A stretch of DNA of 64,000 nt from Bugulina stolonifera (GCA_935421135.1 OW285191.1:124001-188000), one strand, 5' to 3'. Positions 1-14,943 are shown, numbered from the stretch's first letter. Notes: a model not told the origin generated them from the letters alone. Numbers and translations: made by a program.

Positions 1-3000
1 TCCAATCCTCTCACTAGACGGACACAGTTGTTTCCAGTCATACTCAGCTCGCTCTCTGATGACTGACGTTTTCTAGCATCTGTGTTTATTCTCTGGTGGG
101 CAGAAATGGTTCAGTCTATAGATGAGCTCAAGCAAGCTAAAACAAGTAGGACAAGTTATTTATAACATACACTGTACATGTCTTAACAATCCTAATATCT
201 GCACAGATACCCGAGTATAATCTCACATATTATATGGCAATAAATAGAGATGGCAGTAAATAATCACTGTAGCACCACAACATCTTTGAGCAGTCATTTT
301 AAACTGGTTGGTTTTATTTCACTAACCTAATATAGAGCAGTTCATGCACCTATTACCCCCTACGCCGCAGCAATGACAACCACCTCAATTCACTCCTATC
401 CTCTCACTAGAAGGACACAATTGTTTCCAGTCATACTCAGCTCGCTCTCTGGTGACTGACTTTTACTAGCAGCTGTGTTTATTCTCTGGTGGGCAGAAAT
501 GGTTCAGTCTATAGATGAGCTCAAGCAAGCTAAAACAAGTAGGACAAGTTATTTTTAACATACACTTTGCATGTACGAACAACCCTAAGATCTCCACAGA
601 TACCCGAATATATTCTCACAGTTTACATGTATATGACAATAGAAATAACAGTAAACAATCAATGTACCACTACAATGTCTTTGAACAGTCATATTCATGG
701 GTTGGTTTTCTTTTATTAACATAATATAGAACAATTCATGCATCTATTACCTCCCTAAGCCGTAGGAATGGCAACTGCCGCAATTCACTCCTATCCTCTC
801 ACTAGAAGGACACAGATGTTTCCAGCCATACTCAGCTTGCTCTCTGGTGATTAACTTTTACTAGCCGCTGTGTATATCCTCTGGTGGGCAGAAATGATTC
901 AGTCTATAGATGAGCTCAAGCAAGCTAAAACAAGTAGGACAAGTTATTTATAACATACACTGTACATGTCCTAACAATCCCAAGATCTGCACAGATACCC
1001 GAGTATAATCTCACATATTATATAGCAATAGATAGAGATGGCAGTAAATAATCACAGTAGCACCACAATATCTTTGATCAGTCATTTTAAACTGGTTGGT
1101 TGTTATTCACTAACATAATATAGAGCAGTTCACGCATCTATTACCTCCCTACGCCGTGGCATTGACAACCACCTCAATTCACTTCAATCCTCTCACTAGA
1201 CGGACACAGTTGTTTCCAGTCATACTCAGCTCGCTCTCTGGTGACTGACGTTTTCTAGCATCTGTGTTTATTCTCTGGTGGGCAGAAATGGTTCAGTCTA
1301 TAGATGAGCTCAAGCAAGCTAAAACAAGTAGGACAAGTTATTTATAACATACACTTTGCATGTACGAACAACCCTAAGATCTCCACAGATACCCGAATAT
1401 ATTCTCACAGTTTACATGTATATGACAATAGAAATAACAGTAAACAATCAATGTACCAGTACAATGTCTTTGAACAGTCATATGCATGGGTTGGTTTTAT
1501 TTTATTAACATAATACAGAACAATTCATGCATCTATTACCTCCCTAAGCCGTAGGCAATGGAAACTGCCGCAATTCACTCCTATCCTCTCACTAGAAGGA
1601 CACAGATGTTTCCAGTCATACTCATCTTGCTCTCTGGTGATTAACTTTTACTAGCCGCTGTGTATATCCTCTGGTGGGCAGAAATTATTCAGTCTATAGA
1701 TGAGCTCAAACAAGGTAAAACAAGTAGGACAAGTTATTTATAACATACACTGTACATGTCCTAACAATCCTAAGATCTGCACAGATACCCGAGTATAATC
1801 TCACATATTATATGGCAATAAATGGAGATGGCAGTAAATAATCACCGTAGCACCACAATATCTTTGAGCAGTCATTTTAAACTGGTTGGTTATACTTCAC
1901 TAACATAATATAGAGCAGTTCACGCATCTATTACCTCCCTACGCCGTGGCATTGACAACCACCTCAATTCACTCCAATCCTCTCACTAGACGGACACAGT
2001 TGTTTCCAGTCATACTCAGCTCGCTCTCTGGTGACTGACGTTTTCTAGCATCTGTGTTTATTCTCTGGTGGGCAGAAATGGTGCAGTCTATAGATGAGCT
2101 CAAGCAAGCTAAAACAAGTAGGACAAGTTATTTATAACATACACTGTACATGTCTTAACAATCCTAATATCTGCACAGATACCCGAGTATAATCTCACAT
2201 ATTATATGGCAATAAATAGAGAAGGCAGTAAATAATCACTGTAGCACCACAACATCTCTGAGCAGTCATTTTAAACTGGTTGGTTTTATTTCACTAACCT
2301 AATATAGAGCAGTTCATGCATCTATTACCCCCTACGCCGTAGCAATGACAACCACCTCAATTCACTCCTATCCTCTCACTAGAAGGACACAATTGTTTCC
2401 AGTCATACTCAGCTCGCTCTCTGGTGACTGACTTTTACTAGCAGCTGTGTTTATTCTCTGGTGGGCAGAAATGGTTCAGTCTATAGATGAGCTCAAGCAA
2501 GCTAAAACAAGTAGGACAAGTTATTTTTAACATACACTTTGCATGTACGAACAACCCTAAGATCTCCACAGATACCCGAATATATTCTCACAGTTTACAT
2601 GTATATGACAATAGAAATAACAGTAAACAATCAATATACCACTACAATGTCTTTGAACAATCATATTCATGGGTTGGTTTTATTTTATTAACATAATATA
2701 AAACAATTCATGCATCTATTACCTCCCTAAGCCGTCGGAATAGCAAATGCCGCAATTCACTCCTATCCTCTCACTAGAAGGACACAGATGTTTCCAGCCA
2801 TACTCAGCTTGCTCTCTGGTGATTAACTTTTACTAGCCGCTGTGTATATCCTCTGATGGGCAGAAATGATTCAGTCTATAGATGAGCTCAAACAAGCTAA
2901 GACAAGTAGGACAAGTTATTTATAACATACACTGTACATGTCCTAACAATCCTAAGATCTGCACAGATACCCGAGTATAATCTCACATACTAAATGGCAA

Positions 3001-6000
3001 TAAATAGAGATGGTAGTAAATAATCACTGTAGCACCACAATATCTTTGAGCAGTCATTTTAAACTGTTTGGTTTTATTTTACTAACATAATATAGAGCAG
3101 TTCATGCACCTATCACCTCCCTACGCCGTAGGAATGACAACCACCTCCATCCACTCCTATCCTCTCACTAGAAGGACACAGATGTTTGCAGTCATACTCA
3201 GTTGGTCCCTGTCGATTGACTTTTACTACCAGCTGTGTCTATCCACTGGTGGGGAGAAATGATTCAGTCTATAGCTGAGCTCAAAGAAGCTAAAACAGGT
3301 AGGACAGGCAATTTATAATTTACACTGTACTTGTACCAACCATCATAAGGTCTGCACAGATAACCGAATATAATCTCACATTTTGTATGACAATAGAGAT
3401 GGCAGTAAATAATCACTGAGTAGCACTACAATATCTTTGAGCAGTCATTTTAAACTGGTTGGTTTTATTTCACTAACATTATAGAGCAGTTCATGCATCT
3501 ATTACCTCCATACACCGTAGCAACGACAAACACCTCAATTCACTCCTATCCTCTCACTAGAAGGACACATTTAGTTCCAGTCATACTCAGCTCGCTCTCT
3601 GGTGATTAACTTTTACTAGCCGCTGTGTATATCCTCTGGTGGGCAGAAATTATTCAGTCTATAGATGAGCTCAAACAAGCTAAAACAAGCAGGACAAGTT
3701 ATTTATAACATACACTGACATGTCCTAACAATCCTAAGATCTGCACAGATACCCGAGTATAATCTCACATATTATATGGCAATAAATAGAGATGGCAGTA
3801 AATAATCACTGTAGCACCACAACATCTTTGAGCAGTCATTTTAAACTGGTTGGTTTTATTTCACTAACCTAATATAGAGCAGTTCATGCATCTATTACCC
3901 CCTACGCCGTAGCAATGACAACCACCTCAATTCACTCCTATCCTCTCACTAGAAGGACACAGTTGTTTCCAGTCATACTCAGCTCGCTCTCTGGTGACTG
4001 ACTTTTACTAGCAGCTGTGTTTATTCTCTGGTGGGCAGAAATGGTTCAGTCTATAGATGGAACTCAAGCAAGCGAAAAACAAGTAGGACAAGTTATTTAT
4101 AACATACACTTTGCATGTACGAACAACCCTAAGATCTCCACAGATACCTGAATATATTCTCACAGTTTACATGTATATGACAATAGAAATAACAGTAAAC
4201 AATCAATGTACCACTACAATGTCTATGAACAGTCATATTCATGGGTTGGTTTTCTTTTATTAACATAATACAGAACAATTCATGCATCTATTACCTATTA
4301 GGGATCCCTAAGCCGTAGGCAATGGAAACTGCCGCAATTCACTCCTATCCTCTCACTAGAAGGACACAGATGTTTCCAGCCATACTCAGCTTGCTCTCTG
4401 GTGATTAACTTTTACTAGCCGCTGTGTATATCCTCTGGTGAGCAGAAATGATTCAGTCTATAGATGAGCTCAAACAAGCTAAGACAAGTAGGACAAGTTA
4501 TTTATCACATACACTGTACATGTCCTAACAACCCTAAGATCTGCACAGATACCCGAGTATAATCTCACATATTATATAGCAATAGATAGAGATGGCAGTA
4601 AATAATCACTGTAGCACCACAACATCTTTGAGCAGTCATTTTAAACTGGTTGGTTTTATTTCACTAACATAATATAGAGCAGTTCATGCATCGATTACCT
4701 CCCTACGCCGTAGGAATGACAACCACCTCCATCCACTCCTATCCTCTCACTAGAAGGACACAGATGTTTGCAGTCATACTCATTTGCTCCCTGGCGATTA
4801 ACTTTTACAAGCAGCTGTGTTTATCCTCTGGTGGGCAGAAATCATTTAGTCTATAGATGAGCTCAAGCAAGCTAAAACAGGTAGGACAGGTTATTTATAA
4901 CATACACTTTGAATGTACAAACAACCCTAAGATCTCCACAGATACCCGAGTATAATCTCACATATTATATAGCAATAGATAGAGATGGCAGTAAATAATC
5001 ACTGTAGCACCACAATATCTTTGATCAGTCATTTTAAACTGGTTGGTTATTATTCACTAACATAATATAGAGCAGTTCACGCATCTATTACCTCCCTACG
5101 CCGTGGCATTGACAACCACCTCAATTCACTCCAATCCTCTCACTAGACGGACACAGTTGTTTCCAGTCATACTCAGCTCGCTCTCTGGTGACTGACGTTT
5201 TCTAGCATCTGGGTTTATTCTCTGGTGGGCAGAAATGGTTCAGTCTATAGATGAGCTCAAGCAAGCTAAAACAAGTAGGACAAGTTATTTATAACATACA
5301 CTGTACATGTCCTAACAATCCTAAGATCTGCACAGATACCCGAGTATAATCTCACATATTATATGGCAATAAATAGAGATGGCAGTAAATAATCACTGTA
5401 GCACCACAACACCTTTGAGCAGTCATTTTAAACTGGTTGGTTTCATTTCACTAACCTAATATAGAGCAGTTCATGCATCTATTACCCCCCTACGCCGTAG
5501 CAATGACAACCACCTCAATTCACTCCTATCCTCTCACTAGAAGGACACAGTTGTTTCCAGTCATACTCAGCTCGCTCTCTGGTGACTGACTTTTACTAGC
5601 AGCTGTGTTTATTCTCTGGTGGGCAGAAATGGTTCAGTCTATAGATGAGCTCAAGCAAGCTAAAACAAGTAGGACAAGTTATTTATAACATACACTTTGC
5701 ATGTACGAACAACCCTAAGATCTCCACAGATACCCGAATATATTCTCACAGTTTACATGTATATGACAATAGAAATAACAGTAAACAATCAATGTACCAG
5801 TACAATGTCTTTGAACAGTCATATTCATGGGTTGGTTTTATTTTATTAACATAATATAGAACAATTCATGCATCTATTACCTCCCTAAGCCGTAGGCTAT
5901 GGAAACTGCCGCAATTCACTCCTATCCTCTCACTAGAAGGACACAGATGTTTCCAGTCATACTCATCTTGCTCTCTGCTGATCAACTTTTACTAGCCGCT

Positions 6001-6264
6001 GTGTATATCCTCTGGTGGGCAGAAATTATTCAGTCTATAGATGAGCTCAAACAAGCTAAAACAAGTAGGACAAGTTATTTATAACATACACTGTACATGT
6101 CCTAACAATCCTAAGATCTGCACAGATACCCGAGTATAATCTCACATATTATATGGCAATAAATGGAGATGGCAGTAAATAATCACCGTAGCACCACAAT
6201 ATCTTTGAGCAGTCATTTTAAACTGGTTGGTTATACTTCACTAACATAATATAGAGCAGTTCAT

Positions 6265-7880
6265 GCATCTATTACCTCCCCACGCCGTGGCATTGACAAC
6301 CACCTCAATTCACTCCAATCCTCTCACTAGACGGACACAGTTGTTTCCAGTCATACTCAGCTCGCTCTCTGGTGACTGACGTTTTCTAGCAGCTGTGTTT
6401 ATTCTCTGGTGGGCAGAAATTATTCAGTCTATAGATGAGCTCAAGCAAGCTAAACAAGTAGGACAAGTTATTTATAACATACACTGTACATGTCTTAACA
6501 ATCCTAATATCTGCACAGATACCCGAGTATAATCTCACATATTATATGGCAATAAATAGAGATGGCAGTAAATAATCACTGTAGCACCACAACATATTTG
6601 AGCAGTCATTTTAAACTGGTTGGTTTTATTTCACTAACCTAATATAGAGCAGTTCATGCATCTATTACCCCCCTACGCCGTAGCAATGACAACCACCTCA
6701 ATTCACTCCTATCCTCTCACTAGAAGGACACAGTTGTTTCCAGTCATACTCAGCTCGGTCTCTGGTGACTGACTTTTACTAGCAGCTGTGTTTATTCTCT
6801 GGTGGGCAGAAATGGTTCAGTCTATAGATGAGCTCAAGCAAGCTAAAACAAGTAGGACAAGTTATTTATAACATACACTGTACATGTCCTAACAATCCTA
6901 AGATCTACACAGATACCCGAGTATAATCTCACATATTATATGGCAATAAATGGAGATGGCAGTAAATAATCACCGTAGCACCACAATATCTTTGAGCAGT
7001 CATTTTAAACTGGTTGGTTATACTTCACTAACATAATATAGAGCAGTTCATGCATCTATTACCTCCCCACGCCGTGGCATTGACAACCACCTCAATTCAC
7101 TCCAATCCTCTCACTAGACGGACACAGTTGTTTCCAGTCATACTCAGCTCGCTCTCTGGTGACTGACGTTTTCTAGCAGCTGTGTTTATTCTCTGGTGGG
7201 CAGAAATGGTTCAGTCTATAGATGAGCTCAAGCAAGCTAAACAAGTAGGACAAGTTATTTATAACATACACTGTACATGTCTTAACAATCCTAATATCTG
7301 CACAGATACCCGAGTACAATCTCACATATTATATGGCAATAAATAGAGATGGCAGTAAATAATCACTGTAGTACCACAACATATTTGAGCAGTCATTTTA
7401 AACTGGTTGGTTTTATTTCACTAACCTAATATAGACCAGTTCATGCATCTATTACCCCCCTACGCCGTAGCAATGACAACCACCTCAATTCACTCCTATC
7501 CTCTCACTAGAAGGACACAGTTGTTTCCAGTCATACTCAGCTCGGTCTCTGGTGACTGACTTTTACTAGCAGCTGTGTTTATTCTCTGGTGGGCAGAAAT
7601 GGTTCAGTCTATAGATGAGCTCAAGCAAGCTAAAACAAGTAGGACAAGTTATTTATAACATACACTTTGCATGTACGAACAACCCTAAGATCTCCACAGA
7701 TACCCGAATATATTCTCACAGTTTACATGTATATGACAATAGAAATAACAGTAAACAATCAATGTACCACTACAATGTCTTTGAACAGTCATATTCATGG
7801 GTTGGTTTTATTTTATTAACAATATATAGAACAATTCATGCATCTATTACCTCCCTAAGCCGTAGCAATGACAACCACCT
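6265..7880. repeat. Block flanking the 2373-bp repeat, duplicated 8694 bp downstream
   Basis: This stretch matches about 14960-16550 with an offset of 8694 bp (22 monomers). Shared marks are two TACCTCCCCACGCCGTGG sites 787 bp apart (6272 and 7059; 14966 and 15753), GCAAGCTAAACAAGTAGG lacking one A, and ACAACATATTTGAGCAG. The same block therefore lies on both sides of the 2373-bp repeat. The downstream copy has lost one C at about 16387 (GATCTCACAG instead of GATCTCCACAG). Confidence 0.85.
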
Positions 7881-10800
7881 CAATTCACTCCTATCCTCTC
7901 ACTAGAAGGACACAGTTGTTTCCAGTCATACTCGGCTTGCTCTCTGGTGATTAACTTTTATTAGCCGCTGTGTATATCCTCTGGTGGGCAGAAATTATTC
8001 AGTCTATAGATGAGCTCAAACAAGCTAAAACAAGTAGGACAAGTTATTTATAACATACACTGTACATGTCCAAACAATCCTAGGATCTGCACAGATACCC
8101 GAGTATAATCTCACATATTATATGGCAATAAATAGAGATGGCAGTAAATAATCACCGTAGCACCACAATATCTTTGAGCAGTCATTTTAAATTGGTTGGG
8201 TATATTTCACTAACATAATATAGAGCAGTTTATGCATCTATTACCTCCCTACGCCGTGGCATTGACAACCACCTCAATTCACTCCAATCCTGTCACTAGA
8301 CGGACACAGTTGTTTCCAGTCATACTCAGTTCGTTCTCTGGTGACTGACGTTTTCTAGCAGCTGTGTTTATTCTCTGGTGGGGAGAAATGGTTCAGTCTA
8401 TAGATGAGCTCAAGCAAGCGAAAAACAAGTAGGACAAGTTATTTATAACATACACTTTGCATGTACGAACAACCCTAAGATCTCCACAGATACCTGAATA
8501 TATTCTCACAGTTTACATGTATATGACAATAGAAATAACAGTAAACAATCAATGTACCACTACAATGTCTTTGAACAGTCATATTCATGGGTTGGTTTTC
8601 TTTTATTAACATAATACAGAACAATTCATGCATCTATTACCTATTAGGGATCCCTAAGCCGTAGGCAATGGAAACTGCCGCAATTCACTCCTATCCTCTC
8701 ACTAGAAGGACACAGATGTTTCCAGCCATACTCAGCTTGCTCTCTGATGATTAACTTTTACTAGCCGCTGTGTATATCCTCTGGTGAGCAGAAATGATTC
8801 AGTCTATAGATGAGCTCAAACAAGCTAAGACAAGTAGGACAAGTTATTTATAACATACACTGTACATGTCCTAACAATCCTAAGATCTGCACAGATACCC
8901 GAGTATAATCTCACATACTAAATGGCAATAAATAGAGATGGTAGTAAATAATCACTGTAGCACCACAATATCTTTGAGCAGTCATTTTAAACTGTTTGGT
9001 TTTATTTTACTAACATAATATAGAGCAGTTCATGCACCTATCACCTCCCTACGCCGTAGGAATGACAACCACCTCCATCCACTCCTATCCTCTCACTAGA
9101 AGGACACAGATGTTTGCAGTCATACTCAGTTGGTCCCTGTCGATTAACTTTTACTACCAGCTGTGTCTACCCACTGGTGGGGAGAAATGATTCAGTCTAT
9201 AGCTGAGCTCAAACAAGCTAAAACAGGTAGGACAGGCTATTTATAATTTACACTGTACTTGTACCAACCATCATAAGGTCTGCACAGATAACCGAATATA
9301 ATCTCACATTTTGTATGACAATAGAGATGGCAGTAAATAATCACTGAGTAGCACTACAATATCTTTGAGCAGTCATTTTAAACTGGTTGGTTTTATTTCA
9401 CTAACATAATATAGAGCAGTTCATGCATCTATTACCTCCATACACCGTAGCAATGACAACCACCTCAATTCACTCCTATCCTCTCACTAGAAGGACACAT
9501 TTAGTTCCAGTCATACTCAGCTCGCTCTCTGGTGACTGACTTTTACTAGCAGCTGTGTTTATTCTCTGGTGGGCAGAAATAGTTCAGTCTATAGATGAGC
9601 TCAAACAAGCTAAAACAAGTAGGACAAGTTATTTATCACATACACTGTACATGTCCTAACAACCCTAAGATCTGCACAGATACCCGAGTATAATCTCACA
9701 TATTATATGGCAATAAATAGAGATGGCAGTAAATAATCACTGTAGCACCACAACATCTTTGAGCAGTCATTTTAAACTGGTTGGTTTTATTTCACTAACA
9801 TAATATAGAGCAGTTCGTGCATCGATTACCTCCCTACGCCGTAGGAATGACAACCACCTCCATCCACTCCTATCCTCTCACTAGAAGGACACAGATGTTT
9901 GCAGTCATACTCATTTGCTCCCTGGCGATTAACTTTTACAAGCAGCTGTGTTTATCCTCTGGTGGGCAGAAATCATTTAGTCTATAGATGAGCTCAAGCA
10001 AGCTAAAACAAGTAGGACAAGTTATTTATAACATACACTTTGCATGTACGAACAACTCTAAGATCTCCACAGATACCCGAATATATTCTCACAGTTTACA
10101 TGTATATGACAATAGAAATAACAGTAAACAATCAATGTACCACTACAATGTCTTTGAACAGTCATATTCATGGGTTGGTTTTATTTTATTAACAATATAT
10201 AGAACAATTCATGCATCTATTACCTCCCTAAGCCGTAGCAATGACAACCACCTCAATTCACTCCTATCCTCTCACTAGAAGGACACAGTTGTTTCCAGTC
10301 ATACTCGGCTTGCTCTCTGGTGATTAACTTTTATTAGCCGCTGTGTATATCCTCTGGTGGGCAGAAATTATTCAGTCTATAGATGAGCTCAAACAAGCTA
10401 AAACAAGTAGGACAAGTTATTTATAACATACACTGTACATGTCCAAACAATCCTAGGATCTGCACAGATACCCGAGTATAATCTCACATATTATATGGCA
10501 ATAAATAGAGATGGCAGTAAATAATCACCGTAGCACCACAATATCTTTGAGCAGTCATTTTAAATTGGTTGGGTATATTTCACTAACATAATATAGAGCA
10601 GTTTATGCATCTATTACCTCCCTACGCCGTGGCATTGACAACCACCTCAATTCACTCCAATCCTGTCACTAGACGGACACAGTTGTTTCCAGTCATACTC
10701 AGTTCGTTCTCTGGTGACTGACGTTTTCTAGCAGCTGTGTTTATTCTCTGGTGGGGAGAAATGGTTCAGTCTATAGATGAGCTCAAGCAAGCGAAAAACA

Positions 10801-13800
10801 AGTAGGACAAGTTATTTATAACATACACTTTGCATGTACGAACAACCCTAAGATCTCCACAGATACCTGAATATATTCTCACAGTTTACATGTATATGAC
10901 AATAGAAATAACAGTAAACAATCAATGTACCACTACAATGTCTTTGAACAGTCATATTCATGGGTTGGTTTTCTTTTATTAACATAATACAGAACAATTC
11001 ATGCATCTATTACCTATTAGGGATCCCTAAGCCGTAGGCAATGGAAACTGCCGCAATTCACTCCTATCCTCTCACTAGAAGGACACAGATGTTTCCAGCC
11101 ATACTCAGCTTGCTCTCTGGTGATTAACTTTTACTAGCCGCTGTGTATATCCTCTGGTGAGCAGAAATGATTCAGTCTATAGATGAGCTCAAACAAGCTA
11201 AGACAAGTAGGACAAGTTATTTATAACATACACTGTACATGTCCTAACAATCCTAAGATCTGCACAGATACCCGAGTATAATCTCACATACTAAATGGCA
11301 ATAAATAGAGATGGTAGTAAATAATCACTGTAGCACCACAATATCTTTGAGCAGTCATTTTAAACTGTTTGGTTTTATTTTACTAACATAATATAGAGCA
11401 GTTCATGCACCTATCACCTCCCTACGCCGTAGGAATGACAACCACCTCCATCCACTCCTATCCTCTCACTAGAAGGACACAGATGTTTGCAGTCATACTC
11501 AGTTGGTCCCTGTCGATTAACTTTTACTACCAGCTGTGTCTATCCACTGGTGGGGAGAAATGATTCAGTCTATAGCTGAGCTCAAACAAGCTAAAACAGG
11601 TAGGACAGGCTATTTATAATTTACACTGTACTTGTACCAACCATCATAAGGTCTGCACAGATAACCGAATATAATCTCACATTTTGTATGACAATAGAGA
11701 TGGCAGTAAATAATCACTGAGTAGCACTACAATATCTTTGAGCAGTCATTTTAAACTGGCTGGTTTTATTTCACTAACATAATATAGAGCAGTTCATGCA
11801 TCTATTACCTCCATACACCGTAGCAATGACAACCACCTCAATTCACTCCTATCCTCTCACTAGAAGGACACATTTAGTTCCAGTCATACTCAGCTCGCTC
11901 TCTGGTGACTGACTTTTACTAGCAGCTGTGTTTATTCTCTGGTGGGCAGAAATAGTTCAGTCTATAGATGAGCTCAAACAAGCTAAAACAAGTAGGACAA
12001 GTTATTTATCACATACACTGTACATGTCCTAACAACCCTAAGATCTGCACAGATACCCGAGTATAATCTCACATATTATATGGCAATAAATAGAGATGGC
12101 AGTAAATAATCACTGTAGCACCACAACATCTTTGAGCAATCATTTTAAACTGGTTGGTTTTATTTCACTAACATAATATAGAGCAGTTCATGCATCGATT
12201 ACCTCCCTACGCCGTAGGAATGACAACCACCTCCATCCACTCCTATCCTCTCACTAGAAGGACACAGATGTTTGCAGTCATACTCATTTGCTCCCTGGCG
12301 ATTAACTTTTACAAGCAGCTGTGTTTATCCTCTGGTGGGCAGAAATCATTTAGTCTATAGATGAGCTCAAGCAAGCTAAAACAAGTAGGACAAGTTATTT
12401 ATAACATACACTTTGCATGTACGAACAACTCTAAGATCTCCACAGATACCCGAATATATTCTCACAGTTTACATGTATATGACAATAGAAATAACAGTAA
12501 ACAATCAATGTACCAGTACAATGTCTTTGAACAGTCATATTCATGGGTTGGTTTTATTTTATTAACAATATATAGAACAATTCATGCATCTATTACCTCC
12601 CTAAGCCGTAGCAATGACAACCACCTCAATTCACTCCTATCCTCTCACTAGAAGGACACAGTTGTTTCCAGTCATACTCGGCTTGCTCTCTGGTGATTAA
12701 CTTTTATTAGCCGCTGTGTATATCCTCTGGTGGGCAGAAATTATTCAGTCTATAGATGAGCTCAAACAAGCTAAAACAAGTAGGACAAGTTATTTATAAC
12801 ATACACTGTACATGTCCAAACAATCCTAGGATCTGCACAGATACCCGAGTATAATCTCACATATTATATGGCAATAAATAGAGATGGCAGTAAATAATCA
12901 CCGTAGCACCACAATATCTTTGAGCAGTCATTTTAAATTGGTTGGGTATATTTCACTAACATAATATAGAGCAGTTTATGCATCTATTACCTCCCTACGC
13001 CGTGGCATTGACAACCACCTCAATTCACTCCAATCCTGTCACTAGACGGACACAGTTGTTTCCAGTCATACTCAGTTCGTTCTCTGGTGACTGACGTTTT
13101 CTAGCAGCTGTGTTTATTCTCTGGTGGGGAGAAATGGTTCAGTCTATAGATGAGCTCAAGCAAGCGAAAAACAAGTAGGACAAGTTATTTATAACATACA
13201 CTTTGCATGTACGAACAACCCTAAGATCTCCACAGATACCTGAATATATTCTCACAGTTTACATGTATATGACAATAGAAATAACAGTAAACAATCAATG
13301 TACCACTACAATGTCTTTGAACAGTCATATTCATGGGTTGGTTTTCTTTTATTAACATAATACAGAACAATTCATGCATCTATTACCTATTAGGGATCCC
13401 TAAGCCGTAGGCAATGGAAACTGCCGCAATTCACTCCTATCCTCTCACTAGAAGGACACAGATGTTTCCAGCCATACTCAGCTTGCTCTCTGGTGATTAA
13501 CTTTTACTAGCCGCTGTGTATATCCTCTGGTGAGCAGAAATGATTCAGTCTATAGATGAGCTCAAACAAGCTAAGACAAGTAGGACAAGTTATTTATAAC
13601 ATACACTGTACATGTCCTAACAATCCTAAGATCTGCACAGATACCCGAGTATAATCTCACATACTAAATGGCAATAAATAGAGATGGTAGTAAATAATCA
13701 CTGTAGCACCACAATATCTTTGAGCAGTCATTTTAAACTGTTTGGTTTTATTTTACTAACATAATATAGAGCAGTTCATGCACCTATCACCTCCCTACGC

Positions 13801-14943
13801 CGTAGGAATGACAACCACCTCCATCCACTCCTATCCTCTCACTAGAAGGACACAGATGTTTGCAGTCATACTCAGTTGGTCCCTGTCGATTAACTTTTAC
13901 TACCAGCTGTGTCTATCCACTGGTGGGGAGAAATGATTCAGTCTATAGCTGAGCTCAAACAAGCTAAAACAGGTAGGACAGGCTATTTATAATTTACACT
14001 GTACTTGTACCAACCATCATAAGGTCTGCACAGATAACCGAATATAATCTCACATTTTGTATGACAATAGAGATGGCAGTAAATAATCACTGAGTAGCAC
14101 TACAATATCTTTGAGCAGTCATTTTAAACTGGCTGGTTTTATTTCACTAACATAATATAGAGCAGTTCATGCATCTATTACCTCCATACACCGTAGCAAT
14201 GACAACCACCTCAATTCACTCCTATCCTCTCACTAGAAGGACACATTTAGTTCCAGTCATACTCAGCTCGCTCTCTGGTGACTGACTTTTACTAGCAGCT
14301 GTGTTTATTCTCTGGTGGGCAGAAATAGTTCAGTCTATAGATGAGCTCAAACAAGCTAAAACAAGTAGGACAAGTTATTTATCACATACACTGTACATGT
14401 CCTAACAACCCTAAGATCTGCACAGATACCCGAGTATAATCTCACATATTATATGGCAATAAATAGAGATGGCAGTAAATAATCACTGTAGCACCACAAC
14501 ATCTTTGAGCAGTCATTTTAAACTGGTTGGTTTTATTTCACTAACATAATATAGAGCAGTTCATGCATCGATTACCTCCCTACGCCGTAGGAATGACAAC
14601 CACCTCCATCCACTCCTATCCTCTCACTAGAAGGACACAGATGTTTGCAGTCATACTCATTTGCTCCCTGGCGATTAACTTTTACAAGCAGCTGTGTTTA
14701 TCCTCTGGTGGGCAGAAATCATTTAGTCTATAGATGAGCTCAAGCAAGCTAAAACAAGTAGGACAAGTTATTTATAACATACACTTTGCATGTACGAACA
14801 ACTCTAAGATCTCCACAGATACCCGAATATATTCTCACAGTTTACATGTATATGACAATAGAAATAACAGTAAACAATCAATGTACCAGTACAATGTCTT
14901 TGAACAGTCATATTCATGGGTTGGTTTTATTTTATTAACATAA
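7615..14943. repeat. Six-monomer higher-order repeat, 2373-bp period
   Basis: Three near-identical copies of a 2373-bp unit lie at 7615-9987, 9988-12360 and 12361-14733, followed by about 210 bp of a fourth. Each unit holds six diverged monomers in the same order. Diagnostic variants recur at exactly 2373 bp: GCGAAAAACAAGTAGG, a 9-bp insertion ATTAGGGAT (palindromes at 8644, 11017 and 13390) and a class C monomer with GTTGGTCCCTGTCGATTAAC. Copies differ by scattered single substitutions, such as AACAACCC at 7679 against AACAACTC in the next copy. Homology stops just before 7615 and near 14940, where AACAATATATAG changes to AACATAATATAG. This is a classic higher-order repeat made by recent amplification of a multi-monomer block. 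Confidence 0.93.

Noticed and set aside
515..724. MSSSKLKQVGQV frame and its many repeats as a small-protein gene family
   Set aside because: The frames sit at exact satellite spacing, lack any promoter, splice or polyadenylation context, and are broken in other monomer classes. Duplication of the repeat explains them.
4298..4311. Interstitial telomere
   Set aside because: There is only one TTAGGG on each strand per site, with no tandem run.
5899..6084. 61-codon hydrophobic frame, and the similar 71-codon frame at 45582-45797
   Set aside because: Both lie wholly inside satellite monomers and are open only because of chance substitutions. Equivalent positions in neighbours contain stops.
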